DNA of 64,000 nt from Mercurialis annua (Eukaryota; Streptophyta; Magnoliopsida; Malpighiales; Euphorbiaceae). The stretch lies in the NCBI RefSeq assembly GCF_937616625.2, contig NC_065574.1, positions 24,554,501 to 24,618,500 on the forward strand, given 5' to 3'. A program made the position numbers and the translations under genes. This document shows, piece by piece, positions 1-12,182 of this stretch. How positions within the stretch are numbered: position 1 is the first letter of the stretch; each line of letters starts with the position of its first letter. The notes beneath the pieces are model-generated. The model worked only from the letters and a program-made list of their open reading frames with translations, did not search any database and was not told where the DNA came from.

Positions 1-1380
1 AAAGGGAAAACGTTTGGATTTGTTTCGTAACGTTTGTAAACATTTGGTTTAAATCGCTAAAAAGGTGAAAAATTTGGATTGGTTTCGTAACATTATAAAC
101 GTTTGGATTGGTTTCATAACGTTTTAAACATTTGGCTTAAATCGGTAAAATCGTAGCGTTTGTAAACATTTTGCTTAAATCGCTAAAATGGTGAAACGTT
201 TGGATTTGTTTCGTAGCGTTTGTAAACGTTTGGATTTGTTTCGTAACGTTTGTAAACGTTTGGCTTAATGTCCCAAAAAGGTGCTACGTTTGGATTTGTT
301 TCGCAACTTTGTAAACGTTTGGATTTGTTTCGTAACGTTTGTAAACGTTGGCTTAAATCGCTAAAAAGCTGAAACGTTTGGATTTGTTTCATATCATTTT
401 AAACGTTTGGATTAGTTTCATAATGTTTTAAACGTTTGGATTTTTTTTGTAATATTTTAAACGTTTGGCTAAAATCGCTAAAAAGGTGAAACATTTGGAT
501 TTGTTTTATAACGTGTGTAAATGTTTGCTTAAATCGCTAAAAAGGTGAAACGTTTGGATTTCTTTCGTATCGTTTTAATGTTTAGGTTGGTTTCGTAACG
601 TTTTAAACGTTTGGATTTGTTTCGTAACGTTTTAAATGTTTGGATTTGTTTCGTAAAGTTTTTAAACATTTGGCTTAAATTGCTTAAAAAGTTTAAACAT
701 TTGAAATTGTTTCGTAATATTTATAAATGTTTGGCTTAAATCGCTAAAAAGGAGAAATGTTTGGATTTGTTTCGTAACGTATGTAAACGTTTGTCTTAAA
801 TCGCTAAAAAGGTTAAATGTTTGTATTTGTTTCGTAATGTTTTAAACGTTTGCTTAAATCTCTAAAAAGGTGAAACGTTTGGATTTGTTTCGTATCGTTT
901 TAAACGTTTGGATTGGTTCCGCAACATTTAAAACGTTTGGATTTGTTTGTAACGTATTAAACTTTTGGATTAGTTTCGTAACATTTGTAAACGTTTGGCT
1001 TAAATCGCTAAAAAGGTGAAACGTGTGGATTTTTTTCGTAAAGTTTTACACGTTTGCTTAAATCTCTAGAAAGGTGAAACACTTGGATTTGTTTTGTAAC
1101 ATTTTAAACGTTTGCATAAAATAGCTAAAAAGGTGAAACAATTGGGTTTGTTTTGTAATGTTTTAAATGTTGTGATTGGTTTCGTAACGCTTAAAAAGTT
1201 TGGATTGGTTTCGTAACGTTTTAAACGTTTTTCTTAAATCGCTTGGATTAGTTTCATAACGTTTGGATTTGTTTCGTAACTTTTGTAATTGTTTTGCTTA
1301 AATCGCTAAAGACTGGAAACATTTGGATTTGTTTCTTAACGTTTGTAAATGTTTGGCTTAAATCGCTAAAAAGGAGAAAC

Positions 1381-1912
1381 GTTTGGATTTCTTTCGTATC
1401 GTTTGTAAATGTTTGGCTTAAATCGCTAAAACGGAGAAACGTGTGGATTTCTTTTGTAACATTTTAAACGTTTGGATTTGTTTTGTACCGTTTTAAACGT
1501 TTGGATTTCTTTCGTATCGTTTGTAAATGTTTGGCTTAAATCGATAAAACAGAGAAACGTTTGGATTTGTTTTGTAACGTTTCAAACGTTTGGATTTGTT
1601 TCGTAACGTTTTAAATGTTTGGCTTAAATCACTAAAAAGGAGAAACGTTTGGATTTCTTTCGTATCGTTTGTAAATGTTTGGCTTAAATCGCTAAAACGG
1701 AGAAACGTGTGGATTTCTTTTGTAACATTTTAAACGTTTGGATTTGTTTCGTACCGTTTTAAACGTTTGGATTTCTTTCGTATCGTTTGTAAATGTTTGG
1801 CTTAAATCGATAAAACAGAGAAACGTTTGGATTTGTTTTGTAACGTTTCAAACGTTTGGATTTGTTTCGTAACATTTTAAATGTTTGGCTTAAATCGTTA
1901 AAAAGGTGAAAC
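1381..1912 (+). repeat. 266-bp local tandem duplication in satellite A
   Basis: The segment 1381-1646 is repeated almost unchanged at 1647-1912. Both copies share rare monomer variants, including CTTTCGTATCG, GCTAAAACGGAGAAACGTG and CGATAAAACAGAG, in the same order. This is a recent local duplication of about nine monomers on top of the basic array. Confidence 0.85.
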
Positions 1913-4058
1913 ATTTGGATTTGTTTCGTAACGTTTGTAAACGTTTAGCTTAAATTGCTAAAAAGGGGAAACGTTTGGATTTGTTTCGTAAAGTTTGGAT
2001 ATGTTTGGCTTAAATCGCCAAAAAGGGGAAACGTTTGGATTTGTTCCGTAAAGTTTGTAAATGTTTGGCTTAAATCGCTAAAAAGGTGAAACGCTTGGAT
2101 TTGTTTCGTAACATTTTAAACGTTTGGATTGGTTTCGTAATTTTTAAACATTTGGCTTAAGTCGCTAAAAAGGTGAAACGTTTGGATTTTTTTCGTAGCG
2201 TTTGTAAACGTTTCGCTTAAATCGCTAAAATAGTGAAACGTTTGGATTTGTTTCGTAACATTTGTAAACGTTTGGATTTGTTTCGTAACGTTTGTAAACG
2301 TTTGCTTAAATCGCTAAAAAGGTGAAACGTTTGGATTTGTTTCGTTTCGTTTTAAACGTTTGGATTAGTTTCGTAATGTTTTAAACGGTTGGATTTGTTT
2401 CGTAATATTTTAAACGTTTGGATTTGTTTTGTAATGTGTGTGAACATTTATCTTAAATCGCTAAAAAGGTGAAACATTTGGATTTGTTTCATAACGTATG
2501 TAAACGTTTTCTTAAATCGCTAAAAAGGTGAAACGTTTGGATTTGTTTCGTATTGTTTTAATGTTTAGGTTGGTTTCGTAATGTTTTAAACGTTTGGATT
2601 TGTTTCTTAACGTTTTAAAGGTTTGGATTTGTTTCGTAACATTTTTAAACGTTTGGCTTAAATTGCTTAAAAAGGTGAAGCATTTGGATTTGTTTCGTAA
2701 CGTTTGGCATAAATCGCTAAAAAGGTAAAATGTTTGGATTTGTTTCGTAAAGTTTGTAAACGTTTGGCTTATATCGCTAAAAAGGTGAAACGATTGGATT
2801 TGTTTCGTAAAGTTTTAAACATTTGATTAAATCTCTAAAAAGGTGAAACGTTTGGATTTGTTTCGTATAGTTTTAAACGTTTGGATTGGTTTCGTAACAT
2901 TTAAAAAGTTTGGATTTGTTTGTATTTGGATTGGTTTCGTGATGTTTAAAAAGTTTGCATTTGTTTGTAACGTTTTAAACTTTTGGATTGGTTTCGTACC
3001 GTTTGTAAACATTTGGCTTAAATCGTTAAAAAGGTGAAACGTTTGAATTTGTTTCGTAACATTTTAAACATTTGCATAAAATAGCTAAAGAGGTGCAACA
3101 ACTCGATTTATTTTGTAACGTTTTAAATGTTGTGATTGGTTTCGTAACGCTTAAAAAGATTGGATTGGTTTCGTATCGTTTTAAACATTTGGCTTAAATC
3201 GCTTGGATTGGTTTCATAACATTTGGATTTGGTTCGTAACGTTTGTAATTGTTTTGCTTAAATCGCTAAAGACTGGAAACCTTTGGATTTGTTTCGTAAC
3301 GTTTGTAAACGTTTGGCTTAAATCGCTAAAAAAGTAAAACCTTTGATTTGTATCGTAACGTTTATAAACGCTTGGTTTAAATTGCAAAAAAGGTGAAAGG
3401 TTTGTTTCGTAACGTTTTTAAGCGTTTGGCTTAAAACGCTAAAAAGAGGAAACGTTTGGATTTGTTTCGTAACGTTTTAAACATTTGAATTAATTCGCTA
3501 AAGAGGTGAAATGTTTGGATTTTTTTCGTAATGTTTGTAAACGTTTGGCTTAAAACGCTAAAAAGGTGAAACGTTTGGATTTGTTCCGTAACGTTTGTAC
3601 ACGTTTGGCTTAAATCGCTAAAAAAGGGGAAATGTTCGGATTTTTTCGTAACGTTTTAAACGTTTGCATTTGTTTCGTAACGTTTTTAAACGTTTGGCTT
3701 AAATAGCTTAAAAAGGTGAAACATTTGGATTTTTTTCGTAATGTTTGTAAACGTTTGGCTTAAATCGCTAAAAAGATGAAATGTTTCGATTTGTTTCGTA
3801 ACGTTTGTAAATGTTTGGCTTAAATCGCTAAAAAGGGGAAACGTTTGGATTTGTTTCGTAAAGTTTTAAACGTTTGCTTAAATCTCTAAAAAGGTGAAAC
3901 GTTTGGATTTGTTTCTTATTGTTTTAAACGTTTGGATTAGTTTCGTAACATTTAAAAAGTTTGGATTTGTTTGTAACGTTTTAAACGTTTGGACTGGTTT
4001 AGTAACGTTTAAAAAGTTTGGATTTATTTGTAACGTCTTAAGCTTTTGGATTGGTTTC

Positions 4059-4063
4059 GTAAC
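4059..4063 (+). repeat. E1 left target-site duplication (GTAAC)
   Basis: The five bases GTAAC directly precede the 5' LTR. The matching right copy after the 3' LTR (15181-15185) reads GTAAT. The single mismatch is C to T at a CpG (GTAACG to GTAATG), the commonest decay step in this satellite, so I read this as a true but mutated target duplication. Confidence 0.75.
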
Positions 4064-4218
4064 TGTAATAACCCGTAAAAATTGTGAAATTTAAATTGCG
4101 AGTTTCGGAAATTGTTTGAGTCGTTTTACGTATTTGAAATTTGAGTTGGTTCGATTCAAGTCCGGGTTGGGCGTGGTTCGACCAGTTGTGGGTTGAACCA
4201 GGCCTCGTTTGAACCAAA

Positions 4219-4364
4219 GGTCTCAAACGAGACCTGGTTTGGTTCGGTCTCGAACGAGAATTGGAAGTCTCGTTCGAGACTTCACAACTTGGGCAGGTCT
4301 CGAACGAGACCTGCAAATTCTCGTTCGAGACCTCTTCAGAATCGTGGTGAGGCACGATTCTGAA
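4219..4364 (+). promoter_or_regulatory. E1 LTR hairpin array
   Basis: Five successive inverted repeats built on GTCTCG/CGAGAC lie at 4219-4234, 4246-4259, 4267-4280, 4294-4313 and 4319-4332. A separate hairpin follows with a 12-bp stem (TTCAGAATCGTG at 4335-4346 and its complement at 4353-4364, 6-nt loop). They sit in the likely U3, just upstream of the presumed start. They may be transcription-factor sites or methylation targets; the sequence does not decide. Confidence 0.75.
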
Positions 4365-6685
4365 GCCCCCTTTTCTCGCAAATCTTCACCATAAAATCTA
4401 TAACGATCCAAAACCTATTGTTCCTGATATTCACAAACCCTAGCCGCTCCTTTTTCGTCTCAAAATCCTCTTGATAATCATCGCCATTTTTGCTGTGGAG
4501 TCCTTCAACTTCAAGCTTTAGAATTCTATTTTGACGTTTATAAATGGCACTTCCGTTTGTAACTGATATCTCACTCGTTTCAGAATCAAATTCACTTCCG
4601 TTTGATCCTTGAGATTGTAGACTCAGTCCTCTACGATCCGACATCTTATTCTCGAAGAACGGTACGTAAACGAATCCATATCAATCGCCGCCGTTTTACC
4701 GTTTTCAAGAAATTTTCTGTTTTTTTAATCTAATCGACCTCTCTGAAATTTAATTCGTTCCACATCCGTTCGGAGGTCGAAATCAGTTCCGTTTGTTTCC
4801 CGTGAAAGTAGACTCACGCCTCTACGTTGCTACACTTTTCATTCGTCAAACAGTACGTAAACGAACCCGTATCAACTGCCGTCGTCTCATCGTATTACAT
4901 TGACTATGTTGTTATCGTTTTTTTTACTTTTGGGTTCGGCTGTTTCACAAAAAAATTGGCTCTTATACATTATGTTGATTGATGAACAGCATAATAGTCT
5001 CGATGTGGTTTCTGATTAACTGATTAATGACTTATAAGGAATTGATATGTCGAAGCTTTAGTATTTGGTTTGTTACTGTAATTGTTATAGTTTTGAAATT
5101 GTTATTTATAGTTAAGTTTATATGTTTGTGTTTGATTTGTTAACTTGAAACTTGTTTAGTTGAATGTTAAGAATCATCAAAGCTTGATGGATTAGGGAGT
5201 TTAAATTAAAGAAAAATGTTGAAATGTCTGGCGGGTGTACTTCATGGAAATGATTTTGAATTATGTTCTTAAGTGAGGAAGATGGTTAATGTGCGTGGTT
5301 AATCCTTAGGTTATTTTGCTAAAAACCTATAAATTAATTATTATTATTTGAATATTTGAATATTTAAAAATAATATTTGAATATTTAAAAATTAAATTAA
5401 TTATTATTATTAATTATTATTTAATCGATAATTTAAGATTTTTGATTTAGAATGTCTTTGGAATTAAAGTTATATTTTAGATTTATTTTGTTATTTAATT
5501 AATTGAGATAATTGACAGTAATATTTAATTACTTGGGTTTCAAGCTATTGAATTCTATTTTGATATTAATTAATATTTTATTTAATATTAATTATAAACT
5601 GTGGTTTATAACTCCGGTTTTATGGTTGGGTCGGTTTGGAATTGGGTCACCGATATGTCGGTTTAGCTTGGTAGTTTTGAAAAAGTCGGCTAACTCACTA
5701 TTTGAGGAATTGATTTTATTTATCTATTAAATATTATTTTAATAATATTTTCGGATTGGATTTAAGTGCGAACTCAATAGACTTGAATTAATTGCGGCAT
5801 TACAATTTATTTGAGAATTGTGTTTCTCTGTGATTTATCTGATTATTTAATTGTGCCAGTCCTACGTGGTGTCTAGTGATCTTAGAGTTTGGGGTCGTAC
5901 GGATTTTAACCTATTTATTATTTTAGAACCGTCGACTGCTCGTGTTTCGGAGTCTACGCAGGGTTAGCTGTTTGCCAAGATCACGTGGATAAGCAAGCAG
6001 TGAGTTTGTAGTGCTATTTACCACTTTATTAAGTACCGCATCATATTTTAATATTATAAATGTTTGTGAACTGTTTTTACGGATTATGGATCTGGATTGA
6101 AACGAGCTACTCGATAGGCTTATATCGAGACTGTGTGCACCGGTAAGTACTCTGGGAAACGGCAGACTAAAGTCTTGCTTACGCTGGTATATTTATATGA
6201 CGAGGATTTGTTCCCGTCCACTCTGGGTTTATCGGTATGCTATGTCATACTTACGCTGGGATCATTTCAATACTGTTTCCATAATCATATTATATTATTA
6301 TAAAAAATGTTTTGATTTAAGTGTTTTAAACTTAATAAATGTAAATAGTATTGCAAACTCATCTCAGTATATCTGACCCCGTTGTTTTCCCAAATTTTCC
6401 AGGTTTATGATTTGAAAGCCGGTCCACTCCGATTCTTTTGATTCCTCAAAGGTTTTTATGTTATTAAACTAGTTTATGTTTTCGAACTCTTAGACCGCAG
6501 TAGAACTAGTATATATATTACTTCTTATTGCACTTTGGGATTGTCGAATTGATCGACTATTTATTATTGGCATGTTTACTCTGGAATACTTTATTATTAT
6601 ATTTAAGGCTTGCTGTTGAGCATTTCAGATATTTAAATTATTTATATTAGGACTGTAATATAAATTGCTAGACTTAGGTTGGAGT

Positions 6686-6701
6686 CTCGGTTGCCCCCGA
6701 G
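6686..6701 (+). other. Conserved LTR 3'-end hairpin (E1)
   Basis: CTCGG-TTGCCC-CCGAG forms a 5-bp stem with a 6-nt loop, inside a stretch (GTCTCGGTTGCC, then TTTTCTGCAGGTTTA) also found in E2 at 23044-23059 although most of the LTR differs. In the E1 3' LTR (15050-15065) one C is T, which still allows a G-U pair. Conservation between two families suggests an RNA role in U5 (packaging, reverse transcription or 3'-end formation), but this is inference. Confidence 0.5.
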
Positions 6702-6816
6702 CAGTTTTCTGCAGGTTTAAATGTTTATTTGATTTCCCCGAGGCTTGCTACAGATTTTGATACAACCATACTCATACCCTAGCGCCGGTCACGATTCATG
6801 AAATTGGGTCGTGACA

Positions 6817-7173
6817 AAGTTCGTATCAGAGCTTTAGTTTCGAACTAAGGCCAAATTTTTTGCATGTTACGTGTTTATCGCTTTAAGGCATGTTAAGTGT
6901 TACTGTTGTGTCATTGGATCTACTGCTGAATTAGGATTCAAGGTTTGTCTTTTGAAACGTCATCATTTGTTTTCAAAACTTTCTACCTTCACCTTTAGGA
7001 ATGTTTGAGTCGGTCTTATGTGTTATTGATGTTTTACTTTGCGAAACTTTTTGCTTTACCCTGGAATGTTAGTGATATTACTCTGGATAAATTGTTGATT
7101 TGTGAACTATTAAATTATTCTCTGGGTGTTGCCATTTGGGCATTGTTTGAGATTTGTTGTTTCATTCTTAGGA
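6817..7173 (+). other. E1 leader with degenerate primer-binding site
   Basis: After a 4-nt spacer, 6821-6832 reads TCGTATCAGAGC, one base from the plant tRNA-iMet primer site TGGTATCAGAGC. The rest of the leader has several out-of-frame ATGs and pyrimidine-rich stretches ending in TTTAG or TTAG (near 7000 and at 7171). The last of these lies three bases before the gag ATG and looks like a 3' splice site. Confidence 0.8.
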
Positions 7174-10100
7174 ATGAATACTCGTAGGCGTGCTGCAGCT
7201 CAAACTGAGGCTGAGGCTGATGACGCTATGTCGATTGAGGTTGACCAGCATGAACCAGCGGTTCAAGTTGGCAGGGGACGTGCAGGTGGAGTTCCGGCTG
7301 GTAGAGGCCGAGCCGGCAGAGGTCGGGGTGGCAGAGGTCAGGCTGCTGGAGGCAGAGGTAGGGGACGTGGTGGTGCAGGCGTTCAAGCACCAGGTGTACC
7401 ACAAGCTCCTATTGATCCGTTTGACTTCACGACGTTTTTAGCTGGGATCACTGCACTCCAGAATAATCAAGTTCAACTGCAGGCGGGACAGATCGCCATG
7501 AAGAACCAGTATGCTATGCTGGGACAGATTGTGCAGCAACAGGTACCACAAGCTGGTGGTGTTGCGGTTGGCGGTGCTGGAATCACTGACAGGGACTTGG
7601 TGTTGGCTTATTTAAGGCTGAAGCCGACTGAGTTTGCGGGCGACGGCGACGCCCTAGACTTTCTGGAGGAGGTTGAGCGGAATGCTCAGAGACTACAGGC
7701 TTCTGAGAGACAGACCGTTATGTTAGTGGAAATGTCTTTGAAGGGTGCTGCAAATGACTGGTTTCGCAGGGAGATTCACGCGGTGATGGCTACTATTACT
7801 TGGGCGGATTTTGTGACCCAATTCAAGGAATTTTATCGACCTTTTTCAGTGACAGAGCGTCTCAGAGACAGACTGCTGATTCTGAGGAGAGGAGACAGAT
7901 CGGTACATGAGTACACTACTGAGTTCGTGAGACTGAGTCGCTTTGCCCCAGATCTGTAGTCTGAACAGCAGAGGGTGAACGACAGGTACGTGAAGGGTCT
8001 AGGTGCTGACTTTATTAGTCTTCTGACTGAGACGACCAAGGAATTTTCTGCTGTAGTGGACAGTGCCCGTCGGATGGAGGAAAATTTACTACACTTTGTG
8101 AAGATGACTGAGACAAAGAAGGCGAGCAGTGTTGTTCAGAGTAGTGGGCAGTAGGGTAGTAGCAGCAGCTATCGGTTCAAGCCTTCCCAGTACAAGAGTC
8201 AGAAAGGGGGTACTCGAAAGGGTTATCAACCATATTCTCACAGTTCTGGTTACAGTGGGAGTAGCCGTGGATCTGGTCGCGGTTACAGTGGTACTTCTAG
8301 CGTTCCGCTTTGTCAGAACTGCAGGCGCAGACATTCGGGACAGTGCACAGTGGCACCAGGTAGTTGTTAGGCTTGTGGCCAGCAGGGTCATTTTGCAAGG
8401 GAGTGTCCTGGACAGCAGATGTCGTCGGTTAGTGTTTCTCAGCCGTTCTTTCAGCAGTAGAGAACTGTTTTCACTTCTTCGGCAGGGTATTCTCAACCTG
8501 CCGCTTTGTTTGGTGGCCAGCGGGGCCGTGGTTCAGGAGGGCATGGTTTTGGTGGCCGTGGAAACGGTGGTAGAGGCTCGGGTAGTTACAGCTCTTCTCA
8601 GGCACCACAGCAGGGACAGGGTCAGGCTAGAGTATTTGCTCTGAATCCTCAGGATGCTCGTGCATCAAACGTCGTGGTGCAAGGTACTATTCCCATTTCA
8701 TTTGTAGATGGATTGGTCTTATTTGATGCGGGTGCAACACACTCTTTTGTTTCTTCGATTTTTGCTGCTAAGCTGAGTGTGACACCCTCTAGGTTGTTAG
8801 AGCCCTTATCTGTATCTACGCCTTTGTCTGACTATGTTGTGGTGGACGTGGTTTATCCGTCTTGTTCTGTGGTTATACATGGTGGGGATCTTAGCGCTGA
8901 TTTAACTATGCTTGACGTGTTATCTTTTGATGTCATCTTGGGGATGGATTGGTTTTCACGCCATTTTGCTTCTATCGACTGTCGAGGGAAGTCGGTTGTG
9001 TTTGGGATTCCCGGTGATATGCCTTTTTCTTTCCAAGGAGAGAAGGCAGATGCACCTAAGAATCTAATTTCGACGATCAAGGCCAAGCGTATGATGGGCA
9101 AGGGTTGCCAGGCTTTCTTAGCAGTGGGTCGTGATTTAGAGGGTGATAGTGGTGATGTTCATAGTGTTCCGATAGTGAATGAGTTCACTGATGTGTTTCC
9201 AGAGGAGTTGCCTGGATTACCACCTGATCGTGACATTGAGTTCTGTATCGATGTTGCTCCTGGAATAGCTCTTATTTTGATACCTCTATATCGGATGGCT
9301 CCTGCAGAGCTGAAAGAGTTGAAGGAACAGTTACAAGAATTGCTTGATAGTGGTTTTATCAGATCGAGTACTTCTCCGTGGGGTGCTCCTGTGTTGTTTG
9401 TCAAGAAGAAGGATGGGTCATTTTGGCTGTGTATTGACTACAGACAGCTGAACAAGGCTACTATCAAGAACCGGTATCCTCTTCCTCGCATTGATGATTT
9501 GTTCGATCAGTTGGAGGGTGCTAAGTGCTTTTCGAAGATTGACTTGAGATCCGTGTATCATCAACTTCGGATTCGAGACGTCGATGTGCCTAAGACTACT
9601 TTCAGAACGCGGTATGGGCATTTCGAGTTTCGGGTCATGTCCTTTGGGTTAACTAACGCACCGGCAGCGTTTATGGATATGATGAACCGGGTATTCAAGC
9701 CTTTTCTAGATCAGTTCGTCATTGTGTTTATTGATGACATACTGATTTACTCTCGGAGTGAGGAGGAGCATGCTTTCCACTTGAGAACGATACTGCAGAC
9801 TTTGCGTGAGCATCAAATGTATGCTAAATTCTCGAAGTGCGAATTCTGGCTGGATCAAGTTACTTTCTCAGAACGTCAAAGGATGGGATCAAGGTTGATC
9901 CGACAAAGATTGAGGCGGTTATGGATTGGCAGAGGCCGAGGTCAGTTACCGAGATCAGAAGTTTTCTGGGGTTAGCAGGCTACTATCGTCGGTTCGTGCA
10001 GGATTTCTCCAGAATATCTGCACCGATGACTAAACTGACACAAAAGGGTGTTAAGTTTGAGTGGACTGACAAGTGCGAGGCGAGCTTTGAGAAGCTCAAA

Positions 10101-12064
10101 GAGATTTTGACTACAGCTCCTGTGTTAGCGTTGCCATCTGGCATTGAGGGTTCACTGTGTATTGTGATGCTTCTCGTATCGGTTTGGGTTGCATTCTGAT
10201 GCAACATGGTAAGGTGATTGCCTATGCTTCTCGCCAGCTGAAGAAGCATGAGGTGAATTTTCCTACTCATGATCAGGAGTTAGCAGCTGTAGTTTTTGCT
10301 CTCAAGATTTGGAGGCACTATTTGTACGGTGCGACTTGCGAGATCTTTACTGATCATAAGAGTCTGAAATACATCTTTGATCAGCGTGAGTTGAATCTGA
10401 GGCAACGAAGATGGTTGGAGTTACTGAAAGACTACGATTGTACTATTCAGTACCATCCGGGTAAGGCTAATGTGGTAGCTGATGCGTTGAGTCGCAAATC
10501 TTCGGGCAGTTTGGCCCATATTTCTGAGGTTGGGCGGAGACCCATGGTTCGTGAGTGGCATGGTTTGTTAGCTTCGGGATACGGATTTCAGGTTTCGCGG
10601 AAGGGTTGTTTGTTGGCACAGTTGCGAGTGCAGCCGGTTTTGATTGATAGGATCAAAGCTTCACAAGCTGAGGATCCACAATTGAGACGGATTATGGATG
10701 AGATCCATATGAATGGGAATTCTGAGTTTGTTCTGGCGGATGGAGTTTTTCAGGTACGGTTCTCGACTGTGTGTTCCGGATTCGGATGGTTTGAGAGACC
10801 AGATTCTGGAGGAAGCGCACAAGTCAGCTTACAGTGTTCATCCGGGTTCTACCAAGATGTACCATGATCTCAAGGGTACGTACTGGTGGAGCGGAATGAA
10901 AAAGGATGTTGCAGAGTTTGTGTCTAAGTGTTTGACTTGCCAGCAGGTAAAATTAGAGCATCAGAGACCGTTTGGATATTTGCAACTGCTACCTATTCCA
11001 GAGTGGAAATGGGAGCGGATTGCTATGGATTTTATGGTTGGTTTGCCACGTACCCGACAGAGGTATGATTCGATTTGGGTGATAGTTGACCGTTTGACCA
11101 AGTCAGCTCACTTCCTACCGATTAAGGTTACTTAGTAGGCTTCCAAGTTGGTACAGTTGTACATCGATCGGATTGTGAGTCTCCATGGTGTACCAGTGTC
11201 GATAGCTTCAGACAGAGGTTCAGTTTTCACCTCTCGGTTTTGGAAGGCGATGCAGGAATCTTTGGGTACGAGATTGGATTTCAATACTGCTTTTCATCCT
11301 CAGACTGACGGTCAGTCTGAGAGGACTATTCAGACTTTGGAGGACATGCTCAGGATGTGTGTTCTGGATTTTCAGGGTAGCTGGGATACTCATTTGCCTT
11401 TGATTGAGTTTTCCTATAACAACAGTTACCACGCTAGTATCGAGATGGCACCTTATGAGGCTTTGTACGGACGCAAGTGTCGATCTCCTATCTGTTGGGA
11501 GGAGGTTGGCGAGCGCAAGCTCTCGGGAGCAGAGATTATTCAGATTACCTCAGAGAAGGTACCATTGATCAAGCGGAGATTGGAGACAGCTTTTATTCGG
11601 CATAAGAGTTATGCTGATCCGAAGAGGAAAGACATGGAGTTTCGGGTTGGAGATTTCGTGTTTCTTCGGGTTTCGCCTATGAAGGCGTTGTGCGTTTTGG
11701 TGTTAAGGGGAAGTTAGCACCGAGGTATGTTGGTCCGTATGAGATCATTGAGCGTATTGGAGCAGTGGCGTACAAGTTAGCGTTGCCACCAGATATGTCG
11801 TTGGTTCACCCAGTGTTTCACATTTCCATGTTGAGGAAGTGTATTTCTGATCCTTCTCACGTAATAGTACTGCAGAGTGTTGAGATTGACCATGAGTTAT
11901 CATACGAGGAGCAGCCTGTAGAGATTGTTGGTACGCAGGTTCGTAAGTTACGGAGTAAGGAGATTCCGATGGTCAAGGTTCTCTGGCGGAACCATTCTGT
12001 TGAGGAGTGCACTTAGGAGACCGAGTCGGATATGCGGAGTCGCTATCCTTTTCTTTTTCCTTGA
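7174..12064 (+). pseudogene. E1 gag-pol pseudogene
   Basis: Remnant of a single-frame Gag-Pol polyprotein homologous to E2's intact one. The start is the ATG at 7174, just after TTCTTAG, because the following MNTRRRAAAQ aligns with E2's N-terminus. An RG-rich stretch follows. The zinc knuckle is at about 8365-8406, protease DAG at 8725, RT FIDDIL around 9729, RNase H from about 10157, integrase at about 10800-11700 and chromodomain remnants up to the TGA at 12062. Lesions: TAG at 7957, 8152, 8368 (inside the zinc knuckle) and 8458; net loss of 7 bp near 9867; loss of 1 bp near 10150; gain of 1 bp near 10757; double TAG at 11133-11138; loss of 1 bp near 11684; TAG for Trp at 12014. The longest open stretch is 8506-9975 (protease and most of RT). 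Not functional. Confidence 0.93.
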
Positions 12065-12146
12065 GGTACGAAAATTGATTGTTATTTGATTTTTATGAAT
12101 TTTACTTGTGTTTGTGTTGTTTTTGGTGCTATGTGTTTATTGTGTT

Positions 12147-12182
12147 AAATTCGAGGACGAATTTTTAATAAGTAGGGGAGAA
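12147..12182 (+). other. E1 pre-PPT hairpin and polypurine tract
   Basis: AAATTCG-AGGA-CGAATTT (12147-12164) is a 7-bp-stem hairpin, followed by the purine run AGGGGAGAA touching the 3' LTR at 12183. The same pair occurs in E2 (28566-28601) and in the E1 copy (52399-52434). The purine tract primes plus-strand DNA synthesis in LTR elements. The hairpin's role is not known to me, but it is strictly conserved here. Confidence 0.85.

Larger units (their letters stand above)
1..4063 (+). repeat. Satellite block A (30/60-bp tandem repeat)
   Basis: Head-to-tail array of about 30-bp monomers, all in one orientation, running from the window edge to the E1 5' LTR. Two monomer types recur. Both open with AAACGTTTGG; type A continues ATTTGTTTCG then TAACGTTTGT, type B continues CTTAAATCGC then TAAAAAGGTG, so an A+B pair is 60 bp. 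Many variants differ only by CG to TG or CA changes. A longer landmark block beginning AAATCTCTAAAAAGG recurs near 2829 and 3876, about 1.05 kb apart, showing higher-order structure. There is no gene here: the short ORFs are frame-preserving products of the 30-bp period. Confidence 0.96.
4064..6816 (+). repeat. E1 5' LTR (2753 bp, internally deleted)
   Basis: It matches the 3' LTR at 12183-15180 but is 245 bp shorter. The gap lies near 5336-5369, where about 270 bp of AT-rich sequence present in the 3' LTR is replaced by a short filler of repeated TTATTATT and GAATATTT motifs copied from nearby. About 330 bp in are TATA-like A/T runs (near 4391), then AAACCCTAGCCG, a sequence typical of plant 5' leaders, so transcription probably starts near 4400-4440. 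That would give a short U3 and a very long R-U5. The assignment of U3/R/U5 is inference. Confidence 0.93.

Noticed and set aside
1..4063. Telomeric or ribosomal spacer repeats
   Set aside because: No TTTAGGG runs and no rRNA-like sequence; the AT-rich 30-bp monomer does not resemble either.
4336..4644. 102-codon antisense ORF present in all three E1 LTRs (also 12455-12763, 52707-53015)
   Set aside because: Copies are related by LTR identity and duplication, not independent conservation; it overlaps the presumed promoter and leader and has no recognised domain.
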